Part shown: positions 1-59,307 of the stretch, one piece after another
Layout of the letters: every line of letters begins with the position of its first letter
How positions within the stretch are numbered: position 1 is the first letter of the stretch
NCBI GenBank assembly: GCA_035610835.1
Contig: CM069442.1
Span: forward strand, 5,244,444 to 5,308,443
DNA: 64,000 bases
Origin: Ophiura sarsii
Lineage: Eukaryota; Echinodermata; Ophiuroidea; Amphilepidida; Ophiuridae
Direction: 5' to 3'
Notes under the pieces: model-generated
Databases searched by the model: none
The model's input: only the letters and a program-made list of their open reading frames with translations
Told to the model about the DNA's origin: nothing
Program-made: the position numbers and the translations under genes

Positions 1-753
1 GAACCAATGCTGAAATCAATAGCTGCATTTATTTACCATGTTTACTGTAATTAGCAAAAAGAATCACATTACTATTTCGGTAATTTTTTTTACTGCATTT
101 TTTAAACAGAACAAAACATGGAGAATTTGCTGCACAGATTTTAAGAGATAAAATTCCAAAGTTGATTGCAGGTTTTTTTATTTGGCCTGAATATCGACAT
201 ATATCGTACCTTTGATTAAAATAAGCGTGTATTGAAATATGATCACGGCGATTTCCGACGCCATCTTTTAAAACAACTCAAAAGCATCCTGACTTTGAAT
301 GACTTTAACGAAACAGTTTGAGCGAAGCATTTCGGAAAAGGGAGTGCACAATAATCAACGTAGATATGAAATATAAACTACTACTACCACTGCCAATGTG
401 GATGAATCGACAATAGAGACCTTCCGTTTTTGGGATCATGGCCATCTTAGAGGTAATACTAAACTCTACGTTAAATCTTGGCTAAACTAAAATGCACGTT
501 ATTTTTTCAAGTAATCTTAACATTTCAAGTAAAGGTTATAATAATTTTGAGGTTATTCACCAGGTTGTATTCATTCAATGAGGAGGGTTGTGGGTCCGAC
601 CCGTATAGCAAACTCTTCTGTGTTGGCACCTAATCCAAAACACGGAATATCTCTATACGAGCGTAGTTGTTCTGATCGTTAATAGCTGTTTAGTTCATTG
701 ATAGCAAATTTACCCCAATCAAATGATTGTGTTGTTTTATCTTCCGTCGAGCT
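1..753 (-). other. Probable 3' UTR / downstream flank
   Basis: This is the sequence downstream of the stop. On the minus strand AATAAA occurs at 182-177 and 33-28, either of which could serve as a poly(A) signal. Nothing else is recognisable. Confidence 0.25.
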
Positions 754-47827
<47,074 letters not shown>

Positions 47828-47849
47828 AATTCTATGTATGATCTGCTAC
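47828..47849 (-). other. Probable 5' UTR end with upstream splice acceptor
   Basis: On the minus strand an in-frame TAG lies seven codons before the ATG at 47827 (TAG at 47848-47846). An AG acceptor (TTTGTAG) sits at 47851-47850. The start codon is therefore well bounded, and at least one non-coding 5' exon probably lies further upstream (higher coordinates). I could not locate that exon or a promoter. Confidence 0.5.
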
Positions 47850-48480
47850 CTACAAACGAAATATATACGGCAAAAATTATCGTGAACAGAGTATTATGCA
47901 TTTTCTGTATTAAAGGGCTTTTAATACATGTAAAACAGTTACATCATGATCATGGATATGGTTGACCCGAATTTGCGTCTCCGTATTTGGTAAAGTAGAC
48001 ATAATTGTAGATATCTATAGCTAGAAAATGCCACATAAAGCAGGCACTGTTAAAACTAAATACTCTAGTAAGTAATTCTAATTGATGTTTTTGGTGTTTA
48101 ACCTCAATACGTGTATTTTCAAACACGATAATGATTATTGAGCTCCTCCTGAGAACGTGGCCATTTTATCCTCATCCCTGTTGCCTAATTGAATTAAAGT
48201 CCTATTATGTGATCTTTTCCAAGTGACGCCCTCTGTCCCTGATTTTTACTTTGATAGCAGATTTTCTTGTAGATTTTCATTTTCCGATCGTAAATTGTAA
48301 AGATCTTTTAAGTTACAAAGTGATATGATTCCTAATTTACTTCAAAATCATGCATTGTTTGAATACGTTGAAATAAACTGATGGGGGTCTGCTCCGATAA
48401 CTTATTTTCTGAGTGTTGTTTCGTTCGTTAATTATTGAATAGTTCAATGGTGTATTAATAACATATATATGATGCCCCTT
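47850..48480. other. Sequence upstream of exon 1, no recognised content
   Basis: Intronic or promoter-proximal sequence upstream of the coding start. No exon, repeat or CpG-rich promoter was recognised. Confidence 0.35.
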
Positions 48481-48504
48481 CTAGGTTTATCCACCCACTT
48501 CTAG

Positions 48505-48600
48505 CGTCCAATCTCTGTGGCGTGCTAGTGTGATCCTGTCTTTTATAAACGGAAAACACGGGTTCGATTCCCGAAATTCCCTTATGTTTTTTTTAAACAT
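48505..48600 (+). repeat. tRNA-like / SINE head fragment
   Basis: A box A-like stretch (TGGCGTGCTAGTGTGATCC) is followed by a box B-like GGGTTCGATTCCC and a T-run. There is no complete cloverleaf. Confidence 0.45.
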
Positions 48601-48679
48601 GATGGTGACTTAAACGGACACAATGTCATGTTGATTTTTAATTTTTTAAAATTAATTTACCTTAGAATTTAAGAAGGAC

Positions 48680-48968
48680 ATTTAAAGTTTCAGAGAATTT
48701 CTGTTTACTTAGTCTTGATAAGCAGTAAGTTTTGAAATTATCCTGATAAAATGGTACATTTATCTTGGTTGGTTCTTCAGATATGGTTCATTACAGAAAG
48801 CATGCACAAAACTGCCTTGGCCACGGGAGCGTCCTTTAGTAGAGATGGAATGCACAAAGTGGACTTGCCCACGATAACAAGCTGAACGTGCCATCTTTAC
48901 AGGATAATTGCAAAACTTACTGCTTATTAAGACTAAGTAAACACAAATTCTCTGAACCTTTAAATGTG
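48680..48968. mobile_element. Inverted repeat element
   Basis: The left arm contains TTACTTAGTCTTGATAAGCA and AAGTTTCAGAGAATTT. The right arm carries the complement (TGCTTATTAAGACTAAGTAA, then AATTCTCTGAACCTT). Arms of about 65 bp around a loop of about 150 bp. Confidence 0.75.
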
Positions 48969-49340
48969 GTTGAAAAATTACTTTGAACTTGGGTCAACTT
49001 TTTTTTAAATCACCCGGTAGGCCTACATCTTTTTTATATTTATTAATTTATTTATAATTTTTAATCATTCATTCATTCATTCATTTATATAACTAGGCAT
49101 ATGCGTTTATTAATTATTTAATTATGTATTCGTTTATTTCAATAGTATTTGATTTCATGTTAAATAATTAATTAATTGATTGATTGGTTGACTGATTGTT
49201 TGAAATTATTTCTACAATTTTGCATGCATCATTGGGATACATTTAAAATATTTTATAATAAATTGGTCATAAATGTATCATTAAGTAAATAATGCATAAA
49301 TAAATAATGAATTGTATGATAGAAATCTCCCATTTATATT

Positions 49341-49466
49341 AGGGGTTCAATAAGGTTTCGGAGTTGTTTATATCTTGAATCGACAACGGTAAGACGGGTT
49401 TATTTTGCGAGGGCAGCTTTAGCTGCCCGAGAGATAAACAACGACGAAGACCTTGTTGAACCCCGT
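49341..49466. mobile_element. Short hairpin MITE (GGGGTTCAATAAGGTTTCG ends)
   Basis: The ends GGGGTTCAATAAGGTTTC and GACCTTGTTGAACCCC are inverted; inner TTGTTTAT/ATAAACAA and GGCAGC-TTTA-GCTGCC form nested stems. Confidence 0.65.
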
Positions 49467-49984
49467 TCAACAACGACCAAACATATTTACGTCATTCATA
49501 TGTGAATAGCGTTTTGGAAAATTGATGAAAACAAGTAAAAAACGTGGTTTAATAGGCTTAATTTGACATAAAAAAATAGCTGCTCTTTAAAAAACGGAAC
49601 AAAATGTTTACGTTTTATTATAATTAGGCCCTTATTTGGACATCGTCCGTTCCCTGTAAATGTGCGAGGGAACTTCTGAATGGGATGGGTTACAAAAGGT
49701 AAACATTAGAGAAGACACATTATTGCGCAAGTAATTGTGGAATTTAAAATAAAATAGCATTTTATTCACACACCACCTTTAACATTCAGAGAAAAATTAA
49801 ATCAAGAATGCGTTTAATTTACATAACACATTTTGATATATGTTTACAGAATATTTGTATCAAATTAGACACACCCCTCCATTTCAATAGTGGTACGGTC
49901 CAAATAGATCTGAGGGTTGTCATTTCACCGCGCGATGATACAAAATAGCGATTCTCTTGTGCTGGGTAGCGACCGTTTCGGCTA

Positions 49985-51480
49985 AAATTATGGCTTCTTA
50001 GCTCTCTCTCAGTTGACTTATTTATTCTCTGTTTTGCCAAACCTGCCTAATAATTTTATGAAGAAATTAGAGCAAACCTTATTTAAGTTCATTTGGAATG
50101 GTAAACCAGACAAAATAAATAGAGATACTATGTATTGTAATAAGGAGGATGGTGGATTAAAGATGACAAATGTTCATAATCTTGTTGACTCTTTGAAAAT
50201 TGCATGGGTTAAAAGATACCTTGATAGTGAGAATTTAGGGAAATGGAAAATTATATTTTGTAAAGAAATGACAAACATTGGTGGTCAGTGGATATGGCTA
50301 TATAATCCTACAAAAGAGACTGAATTTTGTTATGATAAATTGTGCAATGCATTTTTGTCTGATGTTATAAAAGCATGGTATAGATTGAAAAAATCTAGTA
50401 ATGACACAATTACTGATGAGGTTTTATGGTATAATACAAAGATAAAGGTTAACAAAAATACTGTTTTCTATAAAACATGGAGTGTGAAAGGGGTGAATTT
50501 TATTTCTGATCTTCTGAGAATCAGCGTTTTATGACATACAATGAGTTCACAACCTTTCATAATATTAATTGCAATTATATGAAGTATTTTGGTCTAGTTA
50601 ATGCTGTGTCAACATGTTTTGATAAACAGTTGATGAACCAAAACTTATCTCATAAATCTGAGCTGTTGAGACAGATTAAAATTGTGAAGAAAACAACTTC
50701 ATTTGCATATCAATTGCTGAGTAACAAAGTCAATGTTGTGCCTAAAGCACAACAGAAATGGATCACTGAATTTGACAACATGCCAGACTCAAAGGAAATT
50801 ATTTGGAAAAATATTTATAGTATGCCATATAGATGTACTCTAGATACAAAAACACAGTATTTGCAATATCGTTTTATTCATAAAATCCTCCCCACAAATA
50901 CATTTCTTTAGGATTGGTTTAGTTGATGACTATAAATGTAATTTTTGCAAAACGGAGGAAGAGACAATGAAACACTTGATGTGGTCATGTAATTATGTTT
51001 CCAAACTGTGGAGTGATGTTTGCAATTGGTTGAAAGATTTGAATATTAATGTAAATATAACATACTGGGATGTGTGCTTTGGAATTTATGGTAATAAAGA
51101 GTACCTTTCTTTCTTGAATATGATTATTTTACTTTTGAAAAGATACATTTATATATGTAGGGTCCAAGAAATGCACCCTCTGTTCAATGACTACAAAAAT
51201 GTGGTAATTTTTACTGAAAAGATTGAGAAGAACATTGCAAAAAATAGAGATAAATATGGGTCTCATGTTAAGAAATGGGAACCTTTCTTATAATAATTTT
51301 TTGTTGTTGATGATAAGGTCATTTACTACAATTTATTTTGTAATTTCATCTAGTAGCTTAACTGTGTCAACTTGTAAATTTATGTAAAATGTAAATTTAA
51401 GTTTGTACTCATGTTTGTATTGTGTGGTTTTTTTATGTGATTTTTTTTTGTGTGAGTTAAAAAATAAATAAAAATAAAGA
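49985..51480 (+). pseudogene. 5'-truncated non-LTR retrotransposon (L1/Tx1-like ORF2 C-terminal part)
   Basis: Three overlapping pieces in shifted frames (from about 49998, from 50531, and from about 50912) encode the post-RT part of a LINE ORF2. The first has LALSQLTYLFSVLPNLP and FKFIWNGKPDKINRD...GGLKM. The last has a CCHC-like knuckle (CNFCKTEEETMKHLMWSC). At least two frameshifts break it. The end is A-rich (AAAAAATAAATAAAAATAAA). The missing 5' part and the broken frame mark a dead copy. Confidence 0.85.
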
Positions 51481-51955
51481 CCCTCACGGGCTTGGAAAAT
51501 GAAAATTATGGCTTTAGGAATGGTCCGTGACATATGGCCCTCGCCAAAAATATTTTCCTCAGGGATATAGCTACATTTTGGTATATAAAGCTGTTTGCTA
51601 ACTTTAAGGATCGCATGGCGAAATGCATTTATACGCCGAAAAAACGGGCGAAAGAATGAACACATTTTGCGAACATTTGTTGTTTGTTTACAATTTTGCA
51701 TCGATGCATGGTTTCCAAATAAGGTTCGCCATCCTATTAATTTGCATATGAAGTGTGGGTTTATCTTAAATCAACAACGCTTTGTTACTGTACTAAAGGT
51801 ATGGGGGAGTTGTTGAACATCATATCTATGTAATCATCCATCGAGCAAATCAGAAATTATCATTTACTTACAGCATATTACTGTTATGCTTCAACCATGG
51901 ACTTATTAGCTTCAACTTACTCTTGGGTCCGGTCAGGTATTAGATTTATCGTTAA

Positions 51956-52331
51956 TTAGGGACGCACCATTTGATTTTCAGGGGGGGGGGGCATGGAAGT
52001 TGAGGTCGGGCGGAATTATTTTTTTTCGCCACCGAAGTAGGCGGAATTTTTTTTTTTTGCCGCCGAAGGCGGCAAGTATTTTTTTTTTTTAGCAAAGCCG
52101 GCAAAGTTTTTTTTTTTTAGGTTTTAATGGTTTTCTTTACATTGAGTTGGGCCTTTTGGGTGAGTCATCTTTCTTTTTTTTTTACTCAGCAGTGGGTCAT
52201 TTTTTTTCTTTCTTTTCCTGGTTGGTGGGCAAAGTTTTTTTTTTCTTCCCTGGATAGTGGGCACAGTTTTTTGTTTTTTGTTAACTTCCATGCCCCGCCC
52301 CCCCTGAGTATCTAATGGTGCGTCCCTTACT
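51956..52331. mobile_element. MITE with TAGGGACGCACCATT ends
   Basis: Ends TTAGGGACGCACCATTTGAT and ATCTAATGGTGCGTCCCTTA are inverted. Inside are G-, C- and T-homopolymer runs and GCCGCCGAAGGCGGC. No coding capacity. Confidence 0.88.
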
Positions 52332-53228
52332 CGCAAGTAGCCTAGTAGCTTACCCTGGTTTGGTGCTCTCAACATTTTGGGTTACGCCTCAGTTACTAGC
52401 GAGGTAGCGCTATACTTCAGCTACCCGCCATTGGTGCACTTGGCCGATTATGTAATAAAAATCCGGGGTATGCTATTTACTGGACTTTCGAGCATATTCC
52501 TCCACATAAGTTTTTTCAGTTAATTTATTTGTTTGATCTTATTCTTTTTATGGATGTGGGATGTGGTTTTTAAGGATGTGGTATTCGGAAGTAAGCTCAC
52601 AGAAGTTTGAATAAATCTGGAATCATTTTCCAATCACGGATTTACATGAACATGTTTAGCATGGAACATGATCGATTTAAAACGTCAAGACGTGTTCTTT
52701 GTACGGTTAATAGCGGCAGTAGGCCTATATGCTTGTTGCCCCTGGGAGGGTTCTCACATGCTTTTTCGCAAAAATTAGTATAGCGATGGGGTGGTTTTCA
52801 TCACTGCAGACCAAAGCGCCCAATTGGCATAAATTGAGTGTATTTTGAGGCATTTTGTGTAAAAAGCACCCAATTTGTGCAAAATTTAGTGCTTTTCTTA
52901 CAAAATTGGTATATTGATGGGTGGGAAATTGGCCAGAAAATAGGTATAGAGAAAGTCACATTTTCGAAGTCCGGCAGGCACATCCACGTACGATTTTGGC
53001 GAAAGTAACCCCCCCCCCCCGGGATTGTTGCATCCTACGTTCACCATTATAAGTTTTATTTGACTATAGATTTAACATGACCATAGTATTTACCACTATG
53101 GATTCATTTAAATGTATAGATATTTTGAGATAAATGCACATTCATTTTTTAGGTGTCCAGTTCATGATTTTCAAATTTAATCCATAGTAGTAGGCCTAGA
53201 TAATTATTACGCTATAGGTGAGTTATTA

Positions 53229-53692
53229 GGGCGCACAGCACTAAATCACTCCTCGTTTTGTGTAATGGTAGTAAGTTCCGGCAAAAACAAAAAACGATTT
53301 TGTGATTAATGGGGTCCTTTGGGAATCAGTTTGGCGTGAGGGTAGCATTTCATAATTAAAATGAAAGATAATCTCTTGTACTTTGATCAGGATATTGCAA
53401 AATATTGATTTTCGATTGTATTGAAAATTTATCACGTGGATGAACACACGTGATTGGAGGCGGTTAGAAGGCGAGCGTCCGGGCTGAAAATAAGGGTGGC
53501 GCTGTTTAAATGATCGTATCGTAAAATCTAATTGGAAGGTGTAACACTTCTTGACGATTTTAGGAAATTTGAATGTTTGTTTATTATAATAGAGCATTCG
53601 AGACATTCCAAAAATGGTTACTAAGGGCCCAAAATAGCGACTCTTTTAGCCCTAATTTACATGTAATCCAATGGGCGGTTTATTTAGTGCTG
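53229..53692. mobile_element. Putative MITE with GGGCGCACAGCACTAAAT ends
   Basis: The left end GGGCGCACAGCACTAAAT is mirrored by ATTTAGTGCTGTGCCCCC at the right. The interior is unrecognised. Confidence 0.6.
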
Positions 53693-54090
53693 TGCCCCCA
53701 TAAACGTTCGCAGGCCACAATACACTATTCTTATGAATCAAGAGAAATTCGAGGACGTAATTAGCACGACTATTCTTAAACCTTGAAGTTGCTGTCTGTA
53801 ATTTATGTAAATCATAGCTGTCAAAGGTATAGACTCCACCCACCAGCTCTATTCTTAAACAGTTTAAAGACTTACCTTATAATTACTAGTGAACCGACAT
53901 AGCTTCAGTAAGTTTTGAATGATAACTGAACAGTCCTTCTAGTTATACGCTATAGTATCATAAGTATAGTATATTCACCCCGATATTCACTCCAACCAGC
54001 TCCATCGCAGTCGGACAGAGCGGCAGATCGTGTTTACATGAATACGTTAAAGGTCAACACTGCCTGGATAAAAAGAAAATATCTTGAGGC

Positions 54091-55005
54091 GCACTTCAAG
54101 TCAGCGTCCGAATTAAGGAAAAAAATCTGGTTGCCCGCCGGGCAACCAAGCAGGAAATTATGGTTGCCCGGCAGATTTTTTGGTTGCCCGTATTTTATGT
54201 GCTTATTTTGTTTAATTTAGTAATCTACACCCAATGCGATTATGCGCCGCGCTAGAAGTCACAGTTGTTATAATGTACACAATTATGACAGTCATTTAAA
54301 ACATGAATATGTTACTAATACTAAGTAATCACATCACCGTCACTCACACCATCATCATCTTGTTATTTTCAAACTTTTGTTCTTTCAGTTTCAGAAGTTT
54401 CTGTTGTTGGAGCTTTGGAGCTATTACTATAAACATATTGAGATTGAGAATCTCGACCACAAAAAACTTGAACTTGAATATACATGTACTTGTAAGTACA
54501 TGTATATTCAAGTTCAAGTTTTTATAGATATAGATATTTTTATTGTAGTACATGATATAAATGTAAATGTTGAGTTGACAATTCAAGTTGGGTTATATAT
54601 TGGAATTGTAAGTAGGGTTAGTTAGTGTTGCTGTGCGTGCTGTTGTTGTTGCTGCATCTGCATGTAATAGTATACAGACTACGGCTACCACGCATACGGT
54701 ATTATTATATAGGATACATGTACTAATGAATAAGGCCAAAATGAGATCATGGAAGTACAATGATGATAGATTGATATTTTCTCCTATGAATCTTGGATTA
54801 TATAATTATTATTTTAGCTAATTTTGTTTCATTCACAGTTCTGTAAAATATTTAAATGCATGTGTTAAGTGTTTCACTTCTTGTAAAAAAATTGGTTGCC
54901 CACCGGGCAACCAAATAAGTACATGTTGGTTGCCCGGTGCTAATTTTGGGTGTCCCGGGCAACCGGGCAACCACTTAACGCGAACGCTGCTTCAAGTTCA
55001 AGCAT
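54091..55005. mobile_element. TIR element with GGTTGCCCG/CGGGCAACC modules
   Basis: The ends are CTTCAAGTCAGCGTCCGAAT and, on the other strand, CTTGAAGCAGCGTTCGCGTT. Just inside each end sits a cluster of three or four GGTTGCCCG and CGGGCAACC words, some as direct hairpins (GGTTGCCCGCCGGGCAACC). The middle holds a perfect 30-bp-arm palindrome. Confidence 0.75.
54462..54523. repeat. Perfect palindrome, 30-bp arms, 2-nt loop
   Basis: The arms begin AAAAACTTGAACTTGAATAT and are exact complements around GT at 54492-54493. Confidence 0.97.
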
Positions 55006-55330
55006 GTTTTGGTTTTCGTACTCGCCTCACGCGTATTCATCTTATAAGTACATGCAAACAAGGCCCGAAGGCCCGAAACAAGGTCATGAGCGCCCTCGCA
55101 CGCTCTCTGTTATTTACCTTTTGCCTTCTACTACATTCTACTTTCTGACATGTCTGAAAGGTCCTATCAACCGTAGACAACGTTATAGTTGGGATTGCCT
55201 TAGCAATAATTATGAATCAGTATGTCTTTTTACTTTATATAGTATTAACCTTTGTTGCGTCATGTCGATCTATTTAAAAATCAATCACGCCTTCTTATCG
55301 CCATGTTGTAGAATATATCTGGCCTTTTAA

Positions 55331-55390
55331 GACATGCCCCCATGAAGAGAGTCTCTTAAAAGAGACTCTCTCTCTTCATGGGGGCATGTC
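55331..55390. repeat. 60-bp near-perfect palindrome
   Basis: It starts GACATGCCCCCATGAAGAGA and ends with the complement; the centre is TCTCTTAAAAGAGA. There is one small size difference between the arms. Confidence 0.95.
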
Positions 55391-55827
55391 GCCACCCCGA
55401 AAACCAGCCCGTTATGAGGTAAATATCCCGACTATGAACTTGCATTCGTTTGTATCATTTGAATTCCAGGGATCGAGATCGCTAATACACCTGTCAATCA
55501 CCCGTTCTAAGCCTCTTCCATAATTGAATAGGTAACTATCTATCACCTTTCCTGTATAAGATACATATTTCACAAACGCATACTAATAAATAGTGGTTTT
55601 TTCATTTGAACGTGTGTACACCATTTAATGATATTTTTAGTTCAAACTATCAACATTTAACTTGACTTTTTAAAAGTCTACCTTTATTTGTATATTATTT
55701 TAAAACACTGTAAGACTATAATACCACTGTTCCAGAAGTGTACAGGGCACATCCCTTAGAGAGGAATTATTTTCAAGACGCCCTCGTTTGACTTGCGTGT
55801 TGCTTTACTTTAAAAAAAAAAGTGATT

Positions 55828-55910
55828 CTAAGCGGATTCGAACCAGCAGCAGCACAGCAGTATTTGCATTCATAGACAGCGCTCTTATCGATTGAGCTAC
55901 GGAGGGAACT
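55828..55910 (-). repeat. tRNA-derived SINE head (minus orientation)
   Basis: The minus strand shows TCCCTCCGTAGCTCAATCG (box A) and GGTTCGAATCC (box B) about 70 bp apart. The anticodon arm does not fold cleanly, so it is more likely a SINE or tRNA relic than a gene. Confidence 0.55.
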
Positions 55911-56694
55911 GCCAGAGGAGCGCAAGATTATAATCTATAGGTATTACATTCTCAAAATCGATTACTGGTGTCACTATAATAGACGATTTAGTTAACCGAT
56001 TTTAACGATCTATACATAAAATTGCTGAGAAATCGACGAAGCTCAACGCATGGTAATACATGAAAATTAAATCTGATGAAGACAAATTAGGAAAGTTTAA
56101 GCAGCTGCTGTATTTCTTCTGATGAGCAATTCTCCACGAAAATGTTTAGCGTTGAAGTTCAGTATTTTCTTCATCCAATGCGTCAATGATCTAAGATCTA
56201 TCATTGGTGAATTCTCTAATTTAATGTCACCTTTCATTGTTTCAACATCTGTAGCGACCTATGTTTATACATGTAGGCCTGTGGTCGTATATATTGTCAA
56301 TCCATGAATAACGCCACCAGGCCAACACAGCTGAAGTTGTTTGTGATAAAAAAAAAATCAACAGAGGGCGGTTGCTATTATGTCCCAAATTTCAAATTTC
56401 TAAGGGATGTGAGGGTATTACAATAACAAAATACAACGTGAATTTTTGTGATCGTAACTTAAATCCTAAATAAGTTTGACAAAAACCGTATTTGATTCTG
56501 TTTTGTAATTACGGATAGAAATGGTTGATAACGTAAAAAGTAGACATGGAAATCTTCTATACAAGTTTGCTCATTGAGTCAGAGAGCGCAGACAAGATAT
56601 CAATTAACACTTCTGTCTCAAAGTATCTTTTTTTAATTTTTTTTAAATATTTTAATTCTTTTTTCACAGTGTCCTCATAATCATGTTCAAATCT

Positions 56695-57040
56695 CAGTGG
56701 CGTAACAGCCGGGGGGGGGGGGGGCAGGGGGGGCACAGTGCCCCCCCCCCCTGAAGGTGCTCAGCAGGAAATTGAAACCTACCCACCAGGAAAAATGGGG
56801 GGAAGGGAAAAGAGGAAAAGAAGGGGGAAAGAAAAGAAAAGAGAGAGAGAAAGGAAAAAGGTAGGAAAAAGAAAAAGGAAAAGGAGAAAAAAGGGGAAAG
56901 AAAGAAAAGAAGAAAGGGAAATAAAGAATGAAAGAAAATTTCGTAGTACAAAAAGCACAACAGTCAAAAAATGTTGTTACCGTGCGAAATTTTGTGACCG
57001 TGCGAAATTTTGTGACTTGCGTAATTTTGTGACCGTGCGA
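56695..57040. mobile_element. CAGTGGCGTAAC-ended element with purine-rich interior
   Basis: CAGTGGCGTAACAGCC followed by a long G run is a familiar hAT-type MITE start. The interior is a 150-bp A/G tract, and near its end the unit GTGCGAAATTTTGTGACC is repeated three to four times. The other terminus was not found. Confidence 0.5.
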
Positions 57041-57315
57041 TTTTTTTTGAACCTCCCGGAACAAAGCGATAAATGGTAGCCTCTCCTTCATTTTGATCTT
57101 GTATATATAAAAGCGACATAGTAGAAAAATTACATTTAAAGCACTCATGTTATGGTTGGCTAGCCCAAATAGTTGAGTCTGTCTATCCATAATGATGGTG
57201 ATATTTGTTTTTTCCTTTATCCATTTCATAACATTTTCCCATAGTTTTAATATGGTCGGGCATTCACAAAACAGGTGTAGTATGGTTTCATCTGTTTCTT
57301 TACAAAAAAATAAAA
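57040..57315 (-). pseudogene. L1/Tx1-like LINE ORF2 C-terminal fragment
   Basis: The minus strand reads KETDETILHLFCECPTILKL and then WENVMKWIKEKTN, the zinc-knuckle tail of an L1/Tx1-like ORF2 (compare H..W.C...LW in the copy at 50-51 kb). It is a short relic. Confidence 0.75.
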
Positions 57316-58574
57316 TAATAATTAGTAATTACTGATAGAAATGGTTGATAACATAAAAGTAGACATGGTATTCTTCTATTTAAGTTTGCTCATTGAGTCA
57401 GAGAGCGCAGACAAGATATCAATCAACACTTCTGTCTTAAAGTATCTTGTTTTCCTAGTTATTTTCTTTTAAACTAAATAACATGCCAGTTATAAACCAT
57501 GTTAAAGTAATATTGCACATAACATTTATCAAGACTATTTACATATCTGTTAAAGGTTAAAGTTTACTATCGCCAATTTGCACGATGGTTCAATCTTTTT
57601 ATCACAATTCAAAACGAAATAATGGTCATTCTGAATATTGTCAGTTATTAACCGTAAGTTCAAGATAACCATGCGTCCACAAATATTGCGCAAAAGAAAA
57701 TATCAAGGTTTTATCTGCGCATTTTCAACTTGATGAAAATACAAAGAGTTATGGCAATCTCTCTCCTTATGAGTTATATTGTTTTTGTTTTCTGGTTGTT
57801 ATGAGTGTTACCATGGTTACGATCGATAACAACACGAGCAAGTGAAAGTCTGTGAAATATGCAGACTTGGATGGAAGTGTTCCCTATCTACTCTTGGTCA
57901 ATCATAATATGTCAAAAGTTGGTGTAACAAAGGTCTTCTAAAAAACTGGGGGACGATTGTTTAAAGGTGGCAAAAGGATGAGAAGACTTGGAATGGATCT
58001 GTCAATTTTGTGGAAGTTGGCAAGAGAATCACTAGTGTGTTGTTTCTGGAAGGAAATCACCGAGACGTTATGTGAGCTATATGTGGTGAAGTTATGTAAG
58101 AAAAAGAATTGAAAGAAAAAATATCATTATTTATAATTTCATTTAAATTCCAATGTTTAATTACGAGAAAAACGTCATTTATGGCAAATTTAAAAGTGCA
58201 ACAAAATAACTTGGATTTCCCGGGGCGCGAACTTGGGGATGCCAGGTGCCAGGATAATTGTATAGTCAATCATTTTGTAAAAGTTTTGCGGCAGTAATTA
58301 TGTTTAGAACCATTGGGTTCGATACCTAGACATGAGGAAAGACAATTATAGCCGAATTTAATTGACAACAATTTAATATACAGGGTGATCAAAATGTAGA
58401 GTGGGACAATTCCAAGAGAAGAAACCTCTAAAGTCTATAAATAATGTTGGAGTTGATAACCGCATGATTGCTGTGCTGGAGTAGACTATTTTAGATCTAT
58501 ATATTTCTCAGATCATAACATCAAGCTGGATACCATCTTATTATATTATTCAGGTTGTCAATGAAAATATATAT

Positions 58575-58810
58575 AACTAAATCAGGCGCGGATACAGTCG
58601 AGCCCCCGCCCCCCCCCCCCCCCTCCACCAAAAAAAGGAAGGAAAAAAGGGGGGAAAAGGGAAAAAAGAGGGGAAAAGGGAAAAAAGAGGGGAAAAAGAG
58701 GGGACAAACGAAAACAAAATTAAAGGGGTACGAGAAGGTGGGCGGGGAGGCATGCGAGGGACATAAGAACGTTTGGAGTTTATTGAACGTCGGTCGGGAT
58801 ACATAGGCGT
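58575..58810. repeat. Poly-C and A/G-rich tract, MITE-like start
   Basis: GGCGCGGATACAGTCGAGCC leads into C14 and then a purine-only stretch (AAAAAAGAGGGGAAAAGG repeated). Its ends resemble common low-complexity MITEs, but the right terminus is unclear. Confidence 0.45.
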
Positions 58811-58914
58811 ACGTACGTTGACGAGAAATCTGATATTTTTGAGGTAACTAGTACTTCTTTCTGGCATAGGCCTATATAAAAAGCCAATATTGATCGGAAA
58901 TCATACACATCACA

Positions 58915-59262
58915 CCTCAGACTCCCCCTGTTCGAGCTTTTAAACAATCTATACTTAAATCAGGAAATTATGCTCAACTTTTTTCTTGCATTGGGATAAA
59001 AACAAAATATTGATTGGAAATGAAGAGGTGGCATTTCGATAAAATGTTGGTCAAAAGTATACACCAGATCGCACCAAATGAGTTCCAAAATTGAAAATGT
59101 TTCCATTTCTGAGGGGGCATATCCCCTCAGACTCCTCCTGTTCGAGTTTTTAAACATAGATTGCTTTAAATCAAGAATATATCAGTATAATTATGCTCAA
59201 CCTCTTTCGTGCATTGATAAAAAACAAAATATTTATTAGAAATGAAGAGGTGGCTTTTTTTG
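58915..59262. repeat. Tandem duplication of ~195 bp
   Basis: The segment with CCTCAGACTCC(C/T)CCTGTTCG through AAATGAAGAGGTGGC appears twice with moderate divergence. Confidence 0.8.
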
Positions 59263-59307
59263 GTAATTAATCAAATATAAACTTTTTGAAATACAAAGAT
59301 TTTAATA

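Larger units (their letters stand above)
56515..57447. repeat. Direct repeat of ~115 bp around an insertion cluster
   Basis: The block containing GTTTGCTCATTGAGTCAGAG occurs at 56515-56628 and again at 57332-57447. Between them lie a G-rich element and a LINE fragment. Confidence 0.8.

Noticed and set aside
47850..49980. Further host exons upstream of exon 1
   Set aside because: No open segment with fitting splice sites and recognisable protein was found. Only a non-coding 5' exon is expected, and it cannot be placed by eye.
55828..55910. tRNA gene (minus strand)
   Set aside because: The spacing between boxes and the anticodon arm are wrong for a functional tRNA.
56687..57229. 180-codon minus-strand frame
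   Set aside because: Only its first third is a LINE relic. The rest reads through a low-complexity purine tract.
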